DNA from: Argopecten irradians
Taxonomy: Eukaryota > Mollusca > Bivalvia > Pectinida > Pectinidae
DNA: 64,000 nucleotides
Direction of reading: 5' to 3'
Assembly: GCF_041381155.1 (NCBI RefSeq)
Contig: NC_091135.1
Span: 710,620 to 774,619 of the forward strand
In this document: positions 47,551 to 59,351 of the stretch, one piece after another
Layout of the letters: every line of letters begins with the position of its first letter
Position numbering within the stretch: position 1 is the stretch's first letter
Notes under the pieces: generated by a model
The model's input: the letters and a program-made list of their open reading frames with translations, nothing else
What the model was told of the DNA's origin: nothing
Database searches by the model: none
Position numbers and translations under genes: made by a program

Positions 47551-47578
47551 CTTGAGATGTTAGGTCTGCCTCTTGGAC
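47445..47578 (-). CDS. GMC gene exon 1 (5' UTR end, signal peptide)
   Basis: ATG at 47548-47550; 35 codons plus one base, ending ...NQYDYII. A TATTTACAG acceptor at 47579 suggests that a further 5' UTR exon lies upstream. The ATG is followed by a hydrophobic leader, which supports the start. Confidence 0.85.
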
Positions 47579-47635
47579 CTGTAAATAATAGACAACAGTT
47601 AAAGTGAAGGGATGTTAACATCATATACCAAATTA

Positions 47636-49645
47636 AGCAAAGGTGGTGTTCAAGCTAATGTTAAAAATTCCATAGAAACTGCCCACAGCCTAATTTTCTT
47701 GAAACTTTGCATATTGAAAGTACTACTAGTTGTCCCTTTAAAATGACACAAAGGGCCTGAATTCTTTGTAGTCATTTTCATTAAAACTACCTGCACAAAC
47801 ATGCCAAAAAAGGTAAGCCTTTGTTAAATATTCTACATTTTTTATTCATAAATCATTTGAGTAGATCGTATACTTTATATTTAAGTCATTTCTTTTAAAT
47901 TTTTAACGGAAAATTTTGTTTGAAATAATATTTTTTACGAAAAAGTAACACTTTTTGCAAAAAACGGAAACGACACATTGCTCTTTGTCATCTCATTTCA
48001 CTCTGTTACTGGTTTTGTCCACAATTTTACCCTCATTTAAAATACTCCCATGACATTTTCTGTCTATGTGTAAATTAGGTTCAAAATTAATATCCGGGAA
48101 AACTGTTTTTGAGTGACTTAAAAATAGAGAGTGCATGTAGCAACGGACCTCTTCTTTGTTAGTATACCTTAGCTAGTTATACATTTCTTGTTTATGATTC
48201 CAGAGTCCGATATCAGTGAAAATCAGTGTACAGTAATAATTTTTATCACTAAATATCATGGTAACACCTTTTAAAATATTGGTTGCCATGGTAACAAAAC
48301 GGAGGCCTCTGATTGGCTGAAATTTAAATGATGTCAGAATTAAGTGAAAATTGGTATATAGAGGTTACGAGGTATGCTGAATAGCATGGTAACACTTTCA
48401 AAAAGTTGGGTTGCCATGGAAACAAAATGGAGGCCTCTGATTGGTTGAAATTTAGATATTGTCAGATTTGAGTGAAAATTGGTATATATGGGTTATGAAA
48501 TATGCTGAATAACATGGAATCCCTTTTTAAAAGATTGTTTACCATGGAAACAAAATGGAGGTCTCTGATTGGTTGAAATTTATATATTATTAGATATTAG
48601 TGAAAATTGGTACATATGGGTTATGGGATATGCCGAATGAGATAGTAACAGTTTTAAATACATTGTTGCCATTGTTTCGAAATAAAAGTCGTCTGATTGC
48701 TCAAAATTAATATTGTAGTTTTTGTGGTGCTGGTATTATTTTTAAATTATACACATTTTATTTGAAAATCAAATGTAACTCTGTTTCCCTCTTTAATCAT
48801 TTTTAATTCAATTTAAGATAGTTTCTATCTACATAAGAGAGATGGATAATCTAAATTTGTATCTTTTGAGTTTGAGTTGCTGACGAAAATACATTTCTTT
48901 CCAATAATTATTTGATTTCTGATACTAAAAGAGAAACTATTTGTTTCACCCAAGAGCATATCTAGTTGTTATGCTTTTTTATACTGTTAGGGAAGATGCA
49001 TGAATAACCATGCAATAATTTAAAGTACATATGTTAGTTAACAAAAAATTCTATCACTAACTGTTGATCGATTTTAAATTTATGGTCAACTATGGCAAAT
49101 ATATATTTTTAGAAAATTCCCAGCGCTACATTTCAGCCTATGAAATGCTATTTTCCCGGATTCCATTTTTTTTTGAAAAAGTATCTGTTATAAGATTATA
49201 CCTATGGCATGTTTTTAAAATGGTTTAAAAGTGTGGACAAAATCGATAACATGCCAAGTATTTCGAGCAAACCCAATATCCTCAATTTTTATCCTGACAA
49301 AAATTTGATTTTTTTTTTTGCTTCAAAATCAATTTGTCTTAAAAATAATTCGTAAATATCATTATAAATGGATATGAAATAAAGAATGAAGTATCTTTTA
49401 TTAACACAAATAATTAAAAAATAAAATTATGTTCAAAATATGGACACAAGGGGTCCCCTTGCCACATACCCAAAGTAATTTTAGAAAACATCATTTTAGG
49501 CCCTTTATGCCTTTTTAAAACATACAAAATAAATAAAAAGCACATAAAAATAGTTATGTACCTAGACCTTTAACACTGCAAAATTTGAAAAAAAAAATCG
49601 GTGCGTGGGCGGATTTTGCAACCCCACCTTTGAGCAACATTTGCT
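47636..49645. mobile_element. ~2 kb element with diverged inverted ends, no transposase
   Basis: The outermost blocks CAAAGGTGGTG (left) and CACCTTTGAG (right) match in inverted orientation. So do further blocks: a TGCCCAC / GTGGGCG pair with a TTT..GAAA..TTTGCA run, and AAAGGGCCTGAA / TTAGGCCCTTTAT. Identity is patchy, so the element is old. It encloses the ~127 bp tandem array. No coding frame. Confidence 0.45.
48245..48720. repeat. Tandem ~127 bp array with an RFX X-box-like palindrome
   Basis: Three full copies and one partial. Each has a GTTGCCATGG.AAC motif, then GGAGGCCTCTGATTGG, then GTGAAAATTGGTATAT. The first copy has the perfect palindrome GTTGCCATGGTAAC (48282-48295), which matches the consensus RFX X-box; the next has one change (48410-48423). 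Confidence 0.8.
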
Positions 49646-51564
49646 GAGGAGGTCCTCATGTCCTATAAAGGATGCACTATGGTAAGAATTTCAATGAAAT
49701 AAAAAATGCCAAATGTAAATGTTTGTTCTTTTCTAAATATCAATATTACTTGCTCTTTCATTTATTCACTCCTCCTGGCTGTTCCGTCCTGTATGCATTA
49801 TACCTGATGAATGATTCAAAAGTGATTAATTAGCTACCCCGTCCTAAGTGCAGTAGTCCACTTGTCTGTGTATAACGAACAATAAATCATTTCGAAGTTA
49901 TATGAACTAAAGTCTCTACAATATATCTTCAAAAGTTTAAATGTTAATAACAATTAATTTTCATATCACAATAATTCTCTTGATGACCATGGGAATAAAA
50001 AAACATACACATGTAGACAATCATAATACGATCGATAATAAAACACCCACAGGTTTCTATTCTAAGATGCTACGGACAAGGTATTGTTTGTAGGTAATTT
50101 TATAACAAAATCTGACACATAATCAGGGTAATGCTATCAATTATAAAAAGGGAAGATGTGATAGCACACACTAATCACTTGTTTGATGAAATGATTTTTC
50201 TTTTCATACTTTTTGCATATAATAACTTGCCTGAATATTATATTTGTATTTCCATGTATATCACAGCATGTCATGTGACAATGCAGACGTCATGACAAGA
50301 CAATGGCGAGACGTCTAGATTTGAATATGATGCGACTATATCTTTACTAGTAAATGTGTTTTATGAGCTAGTAGTAAATAAAGTATATAAAATTGATCTT
50401 TATTTCATTTGTGAATCCATGACAAGTTATCAGTTTTGATCATTATTCTCCCAAAAATACTTTTTCCGTTAATATAATCTTTTATTTTAGATGGACAGGA
50501 ATATTTCTACCCCCGTATAAGATTTTGGCTAGTGAACACGAGGCATGCCGCGTGTTGACAGCAAAAATCTTACTCGGGGTCTACTGGACACATTTGCTGG
50601 ATGATTTTCGTCTTTAGAATTGGAGTTGTGCTGAAGCATAATCATCACGCTATCATCACAGATGTCTGTATGCTTAAAAAAAGCGACAACATAAGCCGCA
50701 TGTATTGTATTTTCATATTCAGTGGTGGGGTTGTAAAGAATTGTAGGTACGGGCCTCCCCAACCACGTTTGTACTTTTTCCGCCACTGGTTGGTTACTTA
50801 TCCAGTTGTTTATATCAAACACGTGAATTTAATGATTGTTAGTATTTTACTTTAATTTCATCTGTACTGCTTTTATTAAGTACACTGTTTTGCCTATGGT
50901 GCACACATACATACTATTATATGTAATTATATTTAATTTGACATGAGTAGAATGATGGAGCTGTGCAACCTGTCGGTAGGAGACCCGTCCAGTCATTCTT
51001 GCACTTCGCCCAACATTATACTTGTTGTTCAGAACTATTTGTCAGTAGTGTCTTATCAGCCAAATATGGCTGGACATGTTTTACTTATATGTGGTGACAA
51101 TGATTATGTGAATATATGTTGTAAAATGTGTGTGACACTTTAATAAACTATTTTATTATTATTATCATGTATATATATATGTGTATTGTTGACGTTTCCC
51201 TAACAACGACGGGATATCCCTCTGATGTATGGCCAAAAAAGAACACTTATTAATATCCTTCGTATATCTCAAATCTGAAAGTCAGCATTTTGTAATAAAC
51301 CCTTGTACCTGACATTAAGTTATTAAATGTTTTATATTGGTATATAAATACTGCAATAATCAGACGCATTACAATTCAGTTTGATAACAAAATAATTATG
51401 TTTTGATGTTTTCATGTGAAAAATCAATTATAAGCTTTGATCTCATTATTTCAATAGGTGAAAAGTGACATCAATTCTTAGATATAATCATTGAAACACA
51501 ATTAATTTTAAACACATACAATGCATATGCATGTATACATGTATTTATTAAAATAAAAGTATCA
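49646..51564. other. AT-rich region without supported genes
   Basis: A few ORFs under 100 codons, including 50529-50822 on the minus strand, which resembles nothing I know. No repeat structure beyond simple AT stretches. Confidence 0.5.
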
Positions 51565-53230
51565 ACATGGCATTCCTTTTAACAGATTTGGCGGCTGTCG
51601 CTTACTTTGGAGGATTTCAGATTTTCTGACAAGTTGTTGCATCTTTTGGCTTTGATGTAAGATTTGAATTATGTCCTTTGCCGTTTCTTCGATGACAGGG
51701 GTTATGTGTGACCACGAACGGTATATTTTGGTTCTCTGTGGTGGACTTTACTTTCCGTAATTAATTATTAATGGATATTACTTTAGCCCGGTCAATACTG
51801 TTGTTTATTAACTCCATGGGATAATGTTGTTTTCTCAAGAAATATCGGCGTCCATTCAATCGCTTTTCTCGTTTGCCGTTGTCGATCACAATTCACATAT
51901 ACGTATGACGAGACAGTAAGGTATATTACGCTTTGTGTAAGTTGGATGACATGACCGAAAATCTAAATATCGGTGCGTATCCGTTGGCTTGTAGTGCACA
52001 TCCGTCATAATGAACTTTCCCGATTTTTGCACTAAAACATCTAAAAACAGCCAGTTCTGTTCGCTTTGGTCCATGGTGAATTGAATGGACGTGTTGTGAA
52101 ATGTTACTAAATCTGTTTTAACCTTGTCCAAATTATAAAGCAATCACCAAGATATATTTTCCAACACCTGTTGACAAATGTCTCGCAATAGCTTGCCTTC
52201 GATTTGTCATAGAGCTGTTGTTCAAGATATCCTATGACCAAATTTACGTATGTCGGAGCGACTTTGGTGCCCATAGCTGTCCTGTTGGTTTTTAGATATT
52301 TTTTTCAATTGAAGCAAAAAGAATTGTTCTTAAGAATCAGTTTAAAAGCTTCAATTATTAATTCTAATTTGAATTTTTTTTCCAAAGCATTTGCATGTTT
52401 GTTTGTCTAGAAGCGTATAGCTTCAATACCGAGTTCGTGTGGTATGTTTGTGTATCAACTTGTCACATCGAAACTCACTAGAATTACCTCTTCATCAACT
52501 TCGGTTGGGAGTTGTGAGAGGAAATCCATGTCATCTCTGAGGTAACTCGAGAAATTTTGACATAATTGTTATAAAATTTATCTAATAAATTGCTTAGACG
52601 GTGCGTGGGACATGCCGTTCCTGCAATAACAGGTCTCAATTTTAGATCTGCCGGTCTTAGGATATTCGCAACTTCAGAGTTCTGTAAATCAATGGCTTCT
52701 TGGATCATCTTACTTTTATGAATTTTCGGTAAACCATAGAAGTTGCTACATTTAACGTTAAACACTGTTCGATAATTCTTTTCTTTTTCAGTGAGTGTTT
52801 TACATTGTGTTGATAGTTTTAATTTTCCTCATAATTATTTTGTTCGTGTTTTCAGGAATTCCTGTATAGAATTTCGGATCATTAAATTGTTCAAGAACAA
52901 TTTCTTTCTACTGTTCAGAATCAATCATTATTATGGCCCCACCTTTGTTGGCCTGTTTGATCACTATATACTTCTCATTTTTCATGGTGCCTATGGTTTC
53001 CCTTTCTCGATGGGCTATGTTTTACTTTACATTGTTTTTGGTTTGTACCAGATCCGAAAGAGTGTCTTTATAGTTATCCAGATGGAAGTCCCGACCTGTT
53101 GGTGGCATAAAATTAGATATATTTCTAACAAGAGATATATCTTCCGTGACCTCCTTATAAGGAAAGTATTCCTTTAGGCGTTATTTTCTTCCGAATTCAT
53201 TTATATCTACCCGTAGTTCAAGAATAATTT
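51565..53230 (-). pseudogene. Penelope-like reverse transcriptase, decayed
   Basis: On the minus strand in protein order: NEKYIVIKQANKGGAIIMID (~52960), then FYGLPKIHKS and LRPVIAGTACPTHRLSNLLD (52484-52765). Next FTMDQSEQNWLFLDVLVQ with YKPTDTHRYLDFRSCHP (51886-52143). Last PFVVTHNP (~51705) and a linker RQPPNLLKG near 51570. These are diagnostic Penelope RT motifs. Several stops and shifts. The stretch with the catalytic YxDD motif (about 52145-52480) is poorly preserved. Confidence 0.88.
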
Positions 53231-53449
53231 TGGTTGGTCTGAGCCACGCGGGTATTTTTTGTTATTGTTGAATTTATAAATGGTAAACGTTAATAAACAG
53301 AAAAATGAATTTGATTTCGTTCATTATCCATTCTCACCAGTACCCGGTAACTTCTCAGCGAGACATAGGAATATGCAAGCTAACGCGGCAGTCGAACCCA
53401 GAGCAAAACAAGTTAATCGTAACGTTCTACTAGATGTACATATATATAT

Positions 53450-53850
53450 GTAAATACGAAGACATGAAAAGAGGTAATGATCGTATGAGAAAAGTTCTAA
53501 ATAGCACTGTTTTAATCAATAGTAAACGACAACCTAAAAATCTGAAACGAATCCTAACTGGTTCTAAATTCGGAAGTTCGTCTTATGGTTGTGTTTCTTA
53601 GTGTCACACTCCTCATTGCGGGATTTGTAAGTACATTGTAGAAGGAAGTGAAATAACGTTAAAAACTGGTTTTACTTTCAAACTAAAAAGGAATATGAAT
53701 TGTAGATCTAGTAACGTAATATATGTAATATTTTGTGGTAAATGCTCCGAATGTTATATCGGTCAAACCGGTACAAACTTACGTACAAGAATGACAGTGC
53801 ACAGACAGCAAATACGGACTGATCATTTACGATTTTTACCTGTAAATATT
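53450..53850 (+). pseudogene. Penelope-like GIY-YIG endonuclease fragment
   Basis: Linker RQPKNLKRILTGSKFGSSSY, then CGICKYIVEGS, then the GIY-YIG domain MNCRSSNVIYVIFCGKCSEC followed by YIGQTGTNLRTRM. One in-frame stop is present (near 53608). It breaks off after the HRQQIRTD region. It is on the opposite strand to the RT fragment and repeats the linker, so it comes from a second Penelope copy. Confidence 0.88.
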
Positions 53851-54493
53851 TACATTTCCGTTTTCACTTTCCTATATAACCTTACTAACCGGGCAATCGT
53901 TTACACTTGCGTAAACGCAGGGGGCTGTTATGCAAGAACATAAACCGAAACACTGACTTCCGCGCTTATGTGAATGCGCATCCGGTTTGGCCAAAATATA
54001 TGCCATGACAAAGGTGCGATATCACCATCAGTTTGGATGCAATGGAAAGCATTGTTCTTAGGTGAAAAAAAGTCGAAACCTTGGAGCAAACAATCACGTC
54101 GCCATTTTCCCGTTGAGCCGATCTTCTGGAGCGCGAAAATGACGTTGCAGAATAGTTAGATGACGTCATCGCTATTGTTAAACTGTCGAATTTCAGAGAG
54201 CCTAAAAAAAGACCCTTTGGCACTCAACGGTAGTATCATAGAGCCTGTGGCACTCTAGGGGTTAAAACAATGAAAACATATGGAATAAATGGATTAAAAA
54301 CGCTAAAGTTATTGTGGAATTATATCTTATTTACTCCCGGAACTTGACACATTTTCCCGCCAAATTGGAGCCAGCTGTTTCGCGATTTCATCAATTACTC
54401 AGCTGTTCCATCAATCGTGTATCATTGAAGAAACGAAGGTTTATTTCACCGGAACACTAAATTTAAATGAAATGGTCGGTCGAAATGTAAATA
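53851..54493. other. Unassigned non-coding sequence
   Basis: No recognisable coding frame or clear repeat. Two GACGTCATCG / GACTTCCGCG-type GC-richer patches near 53950-54170 may be remains of an old transposon. Confidence 0.35.
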
Positions 54494-54650
54494 TAAGGAA
54501 TGTTTTTAATTTTTTGTTGTTTACTGGTGTGTAAACTGCATTTTTTGTACAGATATTTCAACATGACGCGCTGACGCGTCATTTAAAATATCTGTACAAA
54601 AAATGCAGTTTACACACCAGTAAACAACAAACAATAAAAATCATTCCTTA
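54494..54650. mobile_element. Near-perfect ~155 bp palindrome (snapback MITE)
   Basis: The arms, about 75 bp each, start TAAGGAATG and end with CATTCCTTA. They include TTGTTTACTGGTGTGTAAAC and TTTTTTGTACAGATATTT. The centre is ATGACGCG CTGA CGCGTCAT (54563-54582). Only a few mismatches separate the arms, so the element is young or maintained by gene conversion. Confidence 0.85.
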
Positions 54651-55434
54651 AGTAAACATATACATGAATGTTCTAAAGGAGAGTTCAAAATTTTTCTTTA
54701 TATCAGATGAATGATGTGGATGTTGTCAAACGCGAGGCTAATCAGACTTAGTTGAAACAATATTTTATTCATATAATGATACATATACATGTAATACAGT
54801 AGAAAAACACATTTCGGGATTGGAAAACAAGCTTAAATCTTATATAAATTGCTTTCCCTGAAATATCAAGCCAGAGGAAAGTTCTGCACTGAAAGCACCT
54901 TTTACAAGATATGTATAAAGAAAGTTTAACGCAGAAAAATATTAAATTTTGAAGAAAAAAAACGTGTACATAGAAACATGTGGTGAATATAAGATAAATA
55001 CATACAATGAACATACATGTGAAAATGGATTCATAGTTCTATTAAAATTTGGTACAAAGTGCTATAAATAAACAGCCAGTTTAACAACACTGATGGAATT
55101 TTACTTCAACAAAATCGTTTACTTAATTTGATATAGGTATGTACTGTTAGAAATATTTCTTTGTTTTTTTGTATTGAATAGCTATCATCTCCCCAAAGTA
55201 AGGTTTTTCGGTAAGAATTATAAATAATTGATGTAGTGTATTTTGTCTAATTATAGTATAGTTAGAACATGATAATAAAAAAATGATGATTAATTTCGAC
55301 TAAACCACAGGTACAAAGTGGACTATCTTATAAATTTCTTATATATAAATGTTGTTTGTTATTACTTCATTTTAGTCTTAAGCGAGTGTGTAAAATTTGA
55401 AGATTTCTAACTCCTGAGTTAAAATATAAGGGGG

Positions 55435-55905
55435 TTTTATTTACACTTTTTTTGCAAAAAAGCGTTTAATTATGCTCATAAACGGATTTTCACGAATTTC
55501 TACTGGTATTGCATTCCATAACTTAATTGAAGATTTTAAAAAAGAATCTGTATAAAATTGTGTTTTGCAATTTAGAAGCCGTAAATTGTTTGAATGTCTA
55601 GTATTATACATATGACCTTCTGATACCTTATTTGGAATTATACGTGATAGATAATCTGGAGTTTTCCTATGATACATTTTGTGGAACTACAAAATTTTAT
55701 GATTTTCTCTTCTTTTAGATAATTTTTCCCAGCCTAAATCTTTATGCAATAGACTTATACTTGATAATTTGGTAGCACCTGTTACTATTCTTGCTGCTTC
55801 CAATTGTATATTTTCTAAATTTTGGCATATCTAATTTGGTAGGTTGTCCCATACAAAATCAGAATATTCTAGAATCGGTCTTATAATATCCTCATTGATT
55901 GTTTA
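55435..55905 (-). pseudogene. 3' end of a non-LTR retrotransposon (LINE) RT, 5'-truncated
   Basis: Minus-strand motifs in order: RPILEYSDFVWDNLP, then LENIQLEAARIVTGATKL, KRRENHKIL, a stop, then YHRKTPDYLSRIIP and SSIKLWNAIPVEIRENP. This is the C-terminal region shared by many CR1/Jockey-group LINE proteins in invertebrates. Two in-frame stops. The 5' truncation at ~55905 is typical of incomplete reverse transcription. Confidence 0.8.
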
Positions 55906-55924
55906 TATCTTGTCTCTTAGCAAA

Positions 55925-55947
55925 TGACGTCATGAACTATGACGTCA
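55925..55947. promoter_or_regulatory. Two perfect CRE palindromes 15 bp apart
   Basis: TGACGTCA at 55925-55932 and 55940-55947, each in a 10 bp palindrome ATGACGTCAT. This is the consensus CREB/ATF site. No adjacent promoter or gene is evident, so function is unproven. Confidence 0.5.
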
Positions 55948-55988
55948 TAATACGTCTTCAATAAACAGTCTGAAGAGCTCCCTTGAAT

Positions 55989-56005
55989 GGGGCGAAAGCG
56001 CCCAC
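55989..56005. other. Small GC-rich hairpin
   Basis: GGGGCGAAAGCGCCC can fold with a GCGAAAGC core, a GNRA-type tetraloop. It lies in otherwise AT-rich sequence just past the CRE pair and the LINE break point. Confidence 0.45.
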
Positions 56006-59000
56006 TAGTCAGTCGATATTGTTTTTATTTCTTATATATCTTATTGAAGAGGCATCACTGTCCGATAGTAATTGATAATAATTTAATTAAATTTCTTTTG
56101 CATCAGTATTTGTATTCTGCACAAACCTTGTATTAAGCCATCAAGTATTATCGTGTTGAAGTGACATTTTAATTGTAGTACTACAATTTCTTAAGGTAAT
56201 TTATTCCAAACAGACAAGCGGTGATCATCTGTATGTTAACGAGTCACAGGTAAGCTATAACCAGGGGCAATATCATTTATAGCAATCTTTGTTTCCTCCT
56301 TATGTGATTTACACCAATAAAATTAATTATTAACATGGTAAAGAATCACTGTCTTGTGGAATATGTTTAATTTATTATTCTTGTTTTATTCATGCAGTTA
56401 TCAATAAAAAATTGGCCGTCCCACTTTCCTCCTGTTTTATTTATATATTAGTATATATCTCCTTAATTACTAATTACATTATAACTAAAGTTTACCAACA
56501 TTTTACTGAACGTTAAAGTAACTTAACTTATTAACATCATTAATCAAAACATGCTGCAGCCTTTTTATATCATGGATAAAATGGGAAGCATTCTTATTAA
56601 TACATTAAACTTCAAATTAAGCGTTTACGTATATGTCTGCCACATCTGCGTTGTCACTAAAGGAAAAACGTCTTACATAAATAATATATAATTAATAATA
56701 TTTTATCGTAAAATATTGTATCAATTTAGTAAATGTTTTGTAAAACTACAAACTATGATATCTTGAAAAATTACAAGAATATGAAATGCATACATATACA
56801 CATACAAAAAGGATATAGTGAGACAAGATGTGTTCAAACATGGAAATATTTCTTTACGCGTAGTCTACTTTTCAGACAATGAAATATCAAAAAAGAAAGA
56901 AACAGTAATGTAAAAATTGATATATCCCCACAAACATGTTGTGAAAAACAGAGAAAAAGAGTCTATTACTGACTACGACAATTAGAGAGTAAACACACCT
57001 ACCTGTGTCAGCTGTTAGCCAGAGTGTATAGAAATCAATAAAACGGATAAGGTCAGCACCGGTGATTAGTAGTCTCACGCACAGACGGGTTTTCACTGAT
57101 TGATTGGCATCCACGTGATTTATGTTAAAGTAATATCAAAAACTATATGACCGCATTTGTCCCTTTGTAAAGTTTAATATCCTTATGGTTTCATCAGGCG
57201 GTACTTCAAAGATATTATATAGAATTTACTATCTATACTTAAAAGGCGTAAAATATATGAAAATTGTATTGCTGTTAGATACCATCCTTTCATCCGATAA
57301 ATTAATATCGATATCTTTCACTACAGAAGTGTATGCAAATGGAGAAAATAAAATGTTGTTACTTTTATATATGTAATAGAACAATGTGTTAGTGGTTTCC
57401 GGATAAAATGTCTAGACACACCCAGTAACAAACAGCGACCGCAAAAGCATGGCATAGTAAATTAGAAAACAAATAACGTATGTTCAGTGGTAATATATGC
57501 AAGTTTAAAACATAAGTATCAAACGTATCATAAGTAAACTACATTTGAAAATTAGGATAGCGGAAGTTATCAAATTTCGTGATACAAAGCCGGAAATCAT
57601 ATTGCGACATTCGTTCATGAAATAGGTCACCTGGTACAAAACAAAATATTGATATCGATCTTTTACATCATAATCAATTAATAATTTTTTTTCTTTTATA
57701 CTTGACATACTTATACTGCGATTGCTAGGGGAAAGATAACCCTGTCTTTTACCGGGGTAGGGAAAAGAAATTTTGTTTGCAAAACTTTTGTTAGAAACCG
57801 CAAAAATATTAGATATAACAAAAAAAGTAATACTAACAATAATTACGGTAAATATAACGTATTATAAATAGTTATTAAATGAATATTACATATTTTCGGA
57901 GACTTTGTGATAATGAATGGCATCCACCATTCATACATTTTATTTGATGCTATATGTCATTGCATAATAAAAATTGAATTATTTTATGGAAAAAATGAAA
58001 TTAAACACCCAATGCTAGTTTTATTGAGAGTGAGACTGACCATGAAGGTTGATGCCTCATAATACCATTTCCGTGTTAAAACGTTTCCTGGGTGAGGCCA
58101 CTGCAATCATCACGCATTTCCAGCATGACTTAATATGACCGGGTGTTCTAAGTTTTCGAAAAACCTTTAATTGTAAATGTAAACCCCAACATCAGTATAC
58201 ATCGGTGAAAAGAATTTTGTTTAAAAGCTTCTGTCCATGATATGGTTTTATCTAAATATCTTCATTTAAGTCACATATTTGATTTTAGAAAATTATGGAC
58301 GATGGTATTTCGGGATTATTTTGTTGGGCTGGTGTTTTTTGTTTATTTTTATATTTTTTTTTTTATTTTTTAAAGTAAATTTGTTAACCATAATCTCAGT
58401 TCTAAATCAATTGAAAAGTTACAAAATATAAACAAAACGAAAACCTAATTTATTTGGATATATTAATTCGTTATATCTTTCCAAAGATCTTGCAAAACGG
58501 ATATCCTCACTGACATGATCATGAGTTTATAGCCTATTTCGTATTACTTTAAAACAGTACAATTATCAGTTTACGTGGCAAACTAGTAATCACAAGGACT
58601 GGTAGCCAATGGGTCGGTTTGAGTTACAAATATAAAGGAAAACAAATCATCTTGCAACTACAAATCAAAGGGCATTAATAATTGGTACATTTTGCAATTT
58701 TAGTCTACCAAGCGCGCAACATAATGAAAGTTAAATGTTATAAGCAAAACATTTGGAGCCAAAGTAAACACAATTTGATTCTTGTTTTTCTGTCAATGGG
58801 TTTCTATAGTTGTGAGCTATTGTAACACATAAACTAACATACAACGTTACCCTTACAAACTGCCAATCAAACTAAATCACCACCTTTTCTGTTAATTAAA
58901 TCAGCTTTAATTATCCCGCTTAGGAGCGGTAAGTAATATTAATTAGCACGTGTCACAATAGCCTACATTCCATTAGCTTAGATCAGAAGTTAATTGCTGG

Positions 59001-59150
59001 TGTTTGTCTGTCATAAATATAACTTTATTGAAGGAGCAAGGATTGGTGTAATTTATGGTCTGTCAGTGTCGCTTGGTCTGGCTACTCTTCCTATCACCAA
59101 TTGATGCAGTTATTTGACAATATATATTACCAGAAAATTATAACGTGCTT
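56006..59150. other. AT-rich region without supported genes
   Basis: About 3 kb with only short ORFs. One on the minus strand (56887-57114) starts MDANQSVKTRLCVRL and reaches a CACAG|GTAGGT donor near 57000, so it could be a 5' exon, but there is no further support. Confidence 0.45.
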
Positions 59151-59306
59151 TGTCTCTGCTGCAACGTGCCTGGTCCCTGCTGCAACGTGCTTGATCCCTG
59201 CTACAACGTGCCTGGTCCTTGCTACAACGTGCCTGGTCCTCGCTACAACGTGCTTGATCCCTGCTACAACGTGCCTGGTCCCTGCTACAATGTGCCTGGT
59301 CCCTGC
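59151..59306. repeat. 21 bp minisatellite, ~7.5 copies
   Basis: Unit of the type GCTACAACGTGCCTGGTCCCT with small variations. 21 bp is a multiple of three, so two plus-strand frames stay open and give spurious 7-residue repeat ORFs. Confidence 0.92.
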
Positions 59307-59351
59307 ATTTCGAATATACTATTTATAAACTACGTACAAGACACAGTCACA

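Noticed and set aside
50529-50822. 97-codon minus-strand ORF
   Set aside because: Reasonably mixed composition but no recognised motif, splice sites or neighbours; not enough to call a gene.
53966-54223. 85-codon minus-strand ORF
   Set aside because: No family match, and it lies in probable transposon debris.
56887-57114. Possible 5' exon with a GTAGGT donor
   Set aside because: No acceptor partner or family match; it could be an untranslated leader of the GMC gene, but nothing shows this.
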